Assembly: GCA_003013855.2 (NCBI GenBank)
Contig: ML058384.1
Location: 14,642,176 to 14,706,175, forward strand
DNA: 64,000 nt
Origin: Liriodendron chinense
Lineage: Eukaryota; Streptophyta; Magnoliopsida; Magnoliales; Magnoliaceae
Direction of reading: 5' to 3'
Below are positions 59,021 to 64,000 of the stretch, piece after piece (the stretch's first letter is position 1; the number at the start of each line of letters is the position of its first letter). Position numbers and translations under genes: made by a program. Under the pieces are notes generated by a model. The model did not search any database, was not told the origin of the DNA, and saw only the letters and a list, made by a program, of their open reading frames with translations.

Positions 59021-60645
59021 GACTCATCTGACCAACTGAATCGCCTAGGTCCTAGATGGGCCGCCCAGGCTATGAATAAGAGGCCGACCATCCTTGATCG
59101 GCACAAAATAGGCTGACTGCCCGGGCCAACCCCGAGATGAGCTGACCATGCGCTCAAAGCACCGCCACTAGTAGAAGCGCTACAGCATAAGTTATCTTTC
59201 TTTTTTAAAACCACTTATACTGAAGTCTCCTCGTCAATAAAAGTGAAATCTTATTTTCAACCAAAGCTTTTGCACAAGCACCCCAGTTAGTGAAAAAGTT
59301 GCCTTAAACCAGCCACCTAGTCTTGGCTGCCTAGGCACGATCACTTAAGCTTAACTGACCAGGCCCCCTATAATTTGCCAAGGCCCTGGATAGATTGTCC
59401 AGGCTCGGCCAACTAGGCCCGGTTATCACCCTGCTCTCCTAATAGAGCAGGGCCTACATACAGAAGATGTCTTTCACTCAACATGGAAAGGAAAAAAAAT
59501 GGCAAAATGTCTTTTTATTATGGAAAACCCATCTGGGTCGCTTACAACAGGTGTCACGCTCCGACAGTTCTACATCATAGAAAAAGACTTGTCCTATCAC
59601 GATCTCTATTGCGAAAAGCAACATTTGTCGAACAAAAGAGAGGAAGAACAGCCCCACTGTCGCAATCCACTCTCTTTTTTGAGGTCGCCTCTTTTTCCCT
59701 CTTTTTCTCTTCAACCAGCAGCCCAAGCTAGAGAGTCATGAGCATATCCCGAGGGAGCTATACCGAATTCGATCCTAGAAGTCCAACAACAAAGGGAGTG
59801 GAGGCATAAACCAACAAGCTGCACGCACTCAGACTGTGGCAACATGCAGCAAAAAAGAAGAAAGCATTTGCGACAAAAAACGTGACCTCTTGTTCCTTCA
59901 TTCGAAATTTAACCGTAAGGCATTGTACATCACACAAGAAGCCACCGTCAGCAGGCAAACAATGTTTAATCCTTAAAGGCTGCTGCTCCAAAGCCTTCCT
60001 CCCACTAGAAGAACCAAAGGTGTGCGACAGAGACACCCATGGCCAACTAGCGCAAAGCCATCTCTGCCAGAACACACCAAGGGACGGGCTACTTATAATC
60101 GATCTTCCACCCGTTCCCCTTCCATCGTAAGCCACGTACCCACTAGCGATTGATTATCTCCACCCATCACCACGTGCCCCTACTACGTGGCCATCTACGA
60201 TTTGATGGCCAAAAGGGCGCGCCCTGAAAACTAAACCATCGTCGTGTGTTGAACGGTTGCTCGCCGGAGATCACGGAATTTAAGACTGCAATTAATTCTC
60301 CTCTGGTCTCCACGCCCTCAAGTACGACTTGTCAAATCATGAAATGAGACATCATTATCTATAACATCGTACAAGGATTGATGAGGCCTCTCAAGAGACT
60401 CAAGCTCAGCAAGTCAATCTCTAGATATCGCCAAGGCCAGCTCGGCCGAATTGCTATACTCCTAAGACCTCGCATGCTTGACCTAGGAGCAGGGGTGGGG
60501 ATATTCCGACCAAGTCAGGCCCTGGCCCGTGAACTACGAGGAAGCCCATTCCCCATGTGTTGGCCCACAGACCATCCCGCAGCTCGCACCTTGCTAAGGC
60601 TGACCACCCAGGCTCAGCCCCAAATTCGGTATAAGACCAACTGAC
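59021..60645 (+). other. Element T region downstream of gag, no pol
   Basis: GC-moderate, with CCAGGC/GGCCC words (59030-59440) and ATAAAAGTG.AATCTTATTTTC near 59238. Both strands have only short open frames without known motifs. It likely combines a post-pol spacer and the start of the LTR. Confidence 0.4.
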
Positions 60646-62713
60646 TGAAATACATATATGCGTGCGGAAGCTTAGAGAGCAACTAGAATTATGGCTAAGT
60701 CCTAGAAGGGGGGGGGGGGGGGGGGATTAGGACCTTTTAAAATGATTTTCGCCTACTTAATAGATATATCAATTTAAACTAAGTAAGCATTAACACTTCA
60801 GCTTCCAAGCCTAAGTGGGTCCAATCACAAGACTAGGATATGGTTAAGCAATTAACAACCTAGTCTAAGCATGCATAGATTAACATATGATTAAACTAAT
60901 CAGACACCTAATCTATGCAACCTAAGTAGACTATATGAGAGTGGATCATATAAGTTCAAGTCTGCTCAAGAAAGTGAAAGTACATCTTTTGTGTGTGTGT
61001 CCCTATCAATTGTCTAGCATACATTCTAATTAAGCATTCATAATTAAACAATTAAATACAATGCACAATAAGAAATGTGCTCAAATACAATCACAAACAC
61101 AACGATGTATAGTGGTTCAACTTTAGGTCTACTCCACTCCTGGTTCAAGTACTCAACCCCTTTGAGCACACTGGCATATACTATAAAGTTTAAATTTGGT
61201 TCCTCCGAACCAAGGTGTTTTAACTTGGATCCATTCAACCGAGAAGTTTACAGGTTCCTTCAAACCTACACGTATACACCTATATTATTGGCTCCCCTTG
61301 GAGACTTGGTTGGGCTCTACAACCAAGCTAAGGTCCTACAACCGAACCTCAATTTAAACTCCACTTATGAGTCAAGGTCTTACAATCGAACCTCAATGGT
61401 TTTAGGCTCTACAACCGAGCCAAGGTTCTATAACTGAACCTAGTGTTTACTCCCATCGAAGGCTTCCCAATTAGAGACCCAATTTGACCCTACAACCGAG
61501 TCTAAGTCCTACAACCGAACCTATCGAGTTTGAAAACAAACTCTATACTTAATTCCCATCGGGAATAGAGTGGTACTGGACTCTTATAATTGACAACTTA
61601 CTTGTCGGATTGAGCCCCTTTGTGTGCCACTTCGGGTTGCTTCGTCTTACTCTTTCATGCTCGAATCAACTCCCATTGTGCTCCCCCAATCGTTGATGCC
61701 ATTGCATCGCCAATGCTTCAGCTCCAAGATCAGCCACCTTGCATATGATGCTCCAACGGAGATGCCCAATGAGATCTCTACAACTAATGAAAATGGGTTG
61801 CCTAGAGAGTCTCACCTACAAGGATCTCATCATAGAGTATTGTATAAGAATATCGCTATCAAGAACAATCCAATCTCTAGAGATGAAAAGAGGGACAAGT
61901 GCATCTTCATAATGAGCTTCGAATGCTCCATTTTTGTGATGAATCACAAGGAAGATCATTGGTTTGGGTTAAGAATAAAGCTCCTAAAGGTTAACAATGG
62001 TGGTAACTTCTATCTCCTCAAAATCCCCCCACCTTTAGGCCAAAGACCATCTCTCCCGTATTTAAAGAAAATCTCCAACGGTCATAAAACGAGCAGAAAA
62101 TGGTCACTTCGATATATCAAATTAGGTTTTTGATTGATCGGATTGATCTTCGATCTATTGAAATACCTGTTCGATATATCAGAGAATCTGTCTAGAGAAT
62201 TTAGCAAGTTGTTAGACAAAATTCCCGATCTATCGAAAAGGGTTTCGATATATCGAAACCACTCATTCTGATATATCAAATGAGCAATTCGATTGATCGA
62301 ACAAACTATCTAGAGAGTTTGTGCATTTACTAGACAGTAAAGTCGACATATCGAATAGACTTCCGATATATCGGAGGTCTATCGAAAGCTGCTGTTTGGG
62401 CTGGATTAATTACAACAACTTCCACCTCTTTAATTAGTCTACCTTATCATATTTTTCAAGGTGTTTTAAGACTAATGATGATGACTAAGAGTATTCCTAG
62501 TTGGCCCAAGTCATCTAAGAGGGTTTGGGTGTTTTGGTCCAAAGGGTTAGGGTCACTATGGCATCTCATTTACATGTTCTTCTTCCTTGATGCTTTTGGT
62601 CCACTTGAATCTTCGTTCTTCAGCTTGCCAAGGCTCAACTGACATTATAACACATGAACTCATATGATTGACAAATAAGGTGCACTAGTATGTCACATAA
62701 AAGTGAATTAACA
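60646..62713 (-). mobile_element. Solo LTR H3 (Copia-like family H)
   Basis: Ends TGAAATACAT...GAATTAACA. Flanks CTGAC (60641-60645) and CCGAC (62714-62718) match at 4 of 5. Lacks about 30 bp near its low-coordinate end relative to H1 and H2. An 18-G run is at 60708-60725. The TATA box is degenerate (minus TTTAAATA, 62066-62059). Confidence 0.86.
62115..62395. promoter_or_regulatory. TTCGATATATCGAA palindrome array in H3
   Basis: Eight or so copies of CGATATATCGA or near variants (GATATATCA, CGATTGATCGA, CGACATATCGA), beginning about 50 bp upstream of the degenerate TATA box. Same position as the TCCGATTGATCGGA array in H1. Confidence 0.65.
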
Positions 62714-63011
62714 CCGACCACCTAAAGTTGGTCTGTGATATTTACAAGAGGTCCAAATACTCCCAGATCTACTGCCTTCTCTAGAAGGATCTCCCCACGA
62801 TCGCGAGAGAGAATCTTTCCTTTAACGAGACTTTACCAATATATCCTAGCAGGATCCGTCTCTCCAAACCACCTCCAAGCCCCTATAAATATAGCTTGGA
62901 TCTACACCTTAAAAGTAACGAATAATCTAAGGTTGAAAACCCTGATCTACCTTCCTAGACCTTGACTTAAGCATCGAATAGTTCCCCGCCGTACAGTGGT
63001 ACCTCCCTTTG

Positions 63012-63062
<51 letters not shown>

Positions 63063-63130
63063 CTCCCTCCTTGCAGGTCCGGTGGACGGAAGGAGCTCTG
63101 ACGTCAGATTGAAGTTCGCGTGGCAAATCC
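62714..63130 (+). mobile_element. Element T LTR tail with promoter
   Basis: TATAAATA at about 62884-62891, TTGACTTAAGCATCG at about 62962 (shared with A/B R-U5), then (CT)n and TTGCAGGTCCGGTGGACGG, like the TTTCAGGTCCAAGG stretch of B at about 40927. The end near 63130 is inferred. Confidence 0.5.
63013..63059 (+). repeat. (CT)n microsatellite
   Basis: Uninterrupted CT run in the transcribed part of the T LTR tail. Confidence 0.95.
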
Positions 63131-63733
63131 CAGTCGTCCAAATTCGTTATCCAAAACCATGCGACAACACTGCCTATTTCACTCCTAACCATTCATTTGA
63201 CATCCCCATTAATTGGATCAGTATACATCATTCCCACAAGAGATCCAATTAATGGACTGAGGGCTTAGATCATACAAAAAAAAATCATTTTTCTATGGAG
63301 ATTTTCAAATTTTAAGATTTTTATTAGGATATTGTAGTGAAAATCTTACTAAAATAAAAACCAAGAATAATCATAATAAATTGGTAAGCAGTTTAAATTT
63401 TTAATATATGGTTATTAATGAATTAGCTAAATTTTAAATAATTTTCATGTAACTATTAGGATATTTTCATGATAAAATCATAAAAATTTAAAAACTATTG
63501 ATATTTTGAAAAGATTGCGATATTATTGATAATATCATTTGTATAAGTATTTTTTTTCCAAGAAAAGATTGGGCATAAAGTTCAGTAGCCTCTTTTGAAA
63601 GTATATGCATGGCCAAGAGTGCATTTGGTTTACTTTGTGCATGTGGCTACATAAAAGCATTTTTATTTATCAAAATAGAAGTTTATAGCATTTTTAACTT
63701 CTAATCATGTCAATTTTTTGTTATCTAATCATG

Positions 63734-63782
<49 letters not shown>

Positions 63783-64000
63783 CTGTGTGTGTGACAATTA
63801 TTGGGTCCACATGATGGATAGTCAAAGTTCTTGTGGCTTTAGTTTGGATATGCAACAATAGGGGGCTAACAAGATTGCGAATCTAGCCTTTTGTAAATCA
63901 TTCATCCAATTCTAAGACAATTTTAAGAATCCACCATTTAATTGGACATCCATCGAAGTTGAAAGGTTCAATTTGACCGATTCTAAGGATTAATGGTATG
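63131..64000. other. AT-rich region, no genes seen
   Basis: Low-complexity AT-rich sequence without repeats shared with the rest of the window, apart from the compound microsatellite at 63737-63793 (CT, CTAT, then GT). It may be older intergenic DNA. Confidence 0.5.
63737..63793 (+). repeat. Compound microsatellite (CT)n(CTAT)n(GT)n
   Basis: CT run to about 63764, CTAT repeats to 63784, then GT. Confidence 0.95.

Larger units (their letters stand above)
55796..63130 (+). mobile_element. Element T: degraded Tat-like gypsy element lacking pol (ends approximate)
   Basis: Contains a Tat-type gag (55796-59020), then about 1.6 kb without pol motifs, then LTR-like sequence with a TATA box near 62884 and a TTGACTTAAGCATCG block shared with the A and B LTRs. 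H2 and H3 are nested within it. Absence of protease to integrase indicates a large internal deletion or a non-autonomous form. Confidence 0.55.

Noticed and set aside
59478..60135. Overlapping open frames on both strands downstream of T gag as an antisense accessory gene
   Set aside because: No similarity to the A/B or E antisense proteins and no shared splice or TATA arrangement could be made out.
61624..62133. 169-codon plus frame in H3
   Set aside because: Lies in a solo LTR, is not preserved in H1 or H2 at the same place, and has no recognisable domain.

Overview
This window is repeat DNA from a large-genome flowering plant. I find no convincing host gene, rRNA, tRNA, CRISPR array or bacterial-style operon. 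The visible coding sequence belongs to LTR retrotransposons: gag with C-x2-H-x4-H-x4-C knuckles, protease, RT, two RNase H domains, integrase, and antisense accessory genes. Most copies carry frameshifts and stop codons of the C-to-T (G-to-A) kind expected in methylated, silenced DNA. The species cannot be named from this sequence.

Layout. (1) 1-11450: the 3' part of a Tat-lineage Ty3/gypsy element (element A), with pol split by a 4.56-kb solo LTR at 1207-5763, then an antisense spliced gene at 8016-10227 and the 3' LTR at 10694-11450. (2) 11451 to about 37000: an older, non-autonomous gypsy element (element E). It has gag pieces at 11518-20968, an antisense plant-mobile-domain gene at 22354-25938, a polypurine tract at 26871-26888 and a long 3' LTR from 26889. 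It has been invaded by solo LTR F (11739-16771, itself holding solo LTR H1 at 12287-14220), solo LTR D (17995-20062) and the complete minus-strand element C (29347-35907). (3) 37000-55795: LTR-like and satellite-like non-coding repeats (a remnant called X), into which the complete Tat element B (40388-50402) is inserted. (4) 55796 to about 63130: a degraded Tat-like element T with gag but no pol, split by solo LTRs H2 (55976-58096) and H3 (60646-62713). (5) 63130-64000: AT-rich sequence without recognisable genes. Two complete elements and six solo LTRs have TG...CA termini and 5-bp target duplications that can be read directly.

How the parts work together. A and B carry gag-pol in sense and, between pol and the 3' LTR, a three-exon gene on the opposite strand. 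That gene has its own TATA box and is transcribed divergently from the 3' LTR promoter. E has the same arrangement, but its antisense gene encodes a plant mobile domain and no pol is present. Between the two divergent promoters lie arrays of short dyad-symmetric motifs. Comparable arrays lie near the TATA box in the other LTR families here (C/D and H). Their core sequence differs between families, and even between copies of one family. This divergent-promoter plus variable-dyad-array layout is the most interesting unexplained structure in the window.
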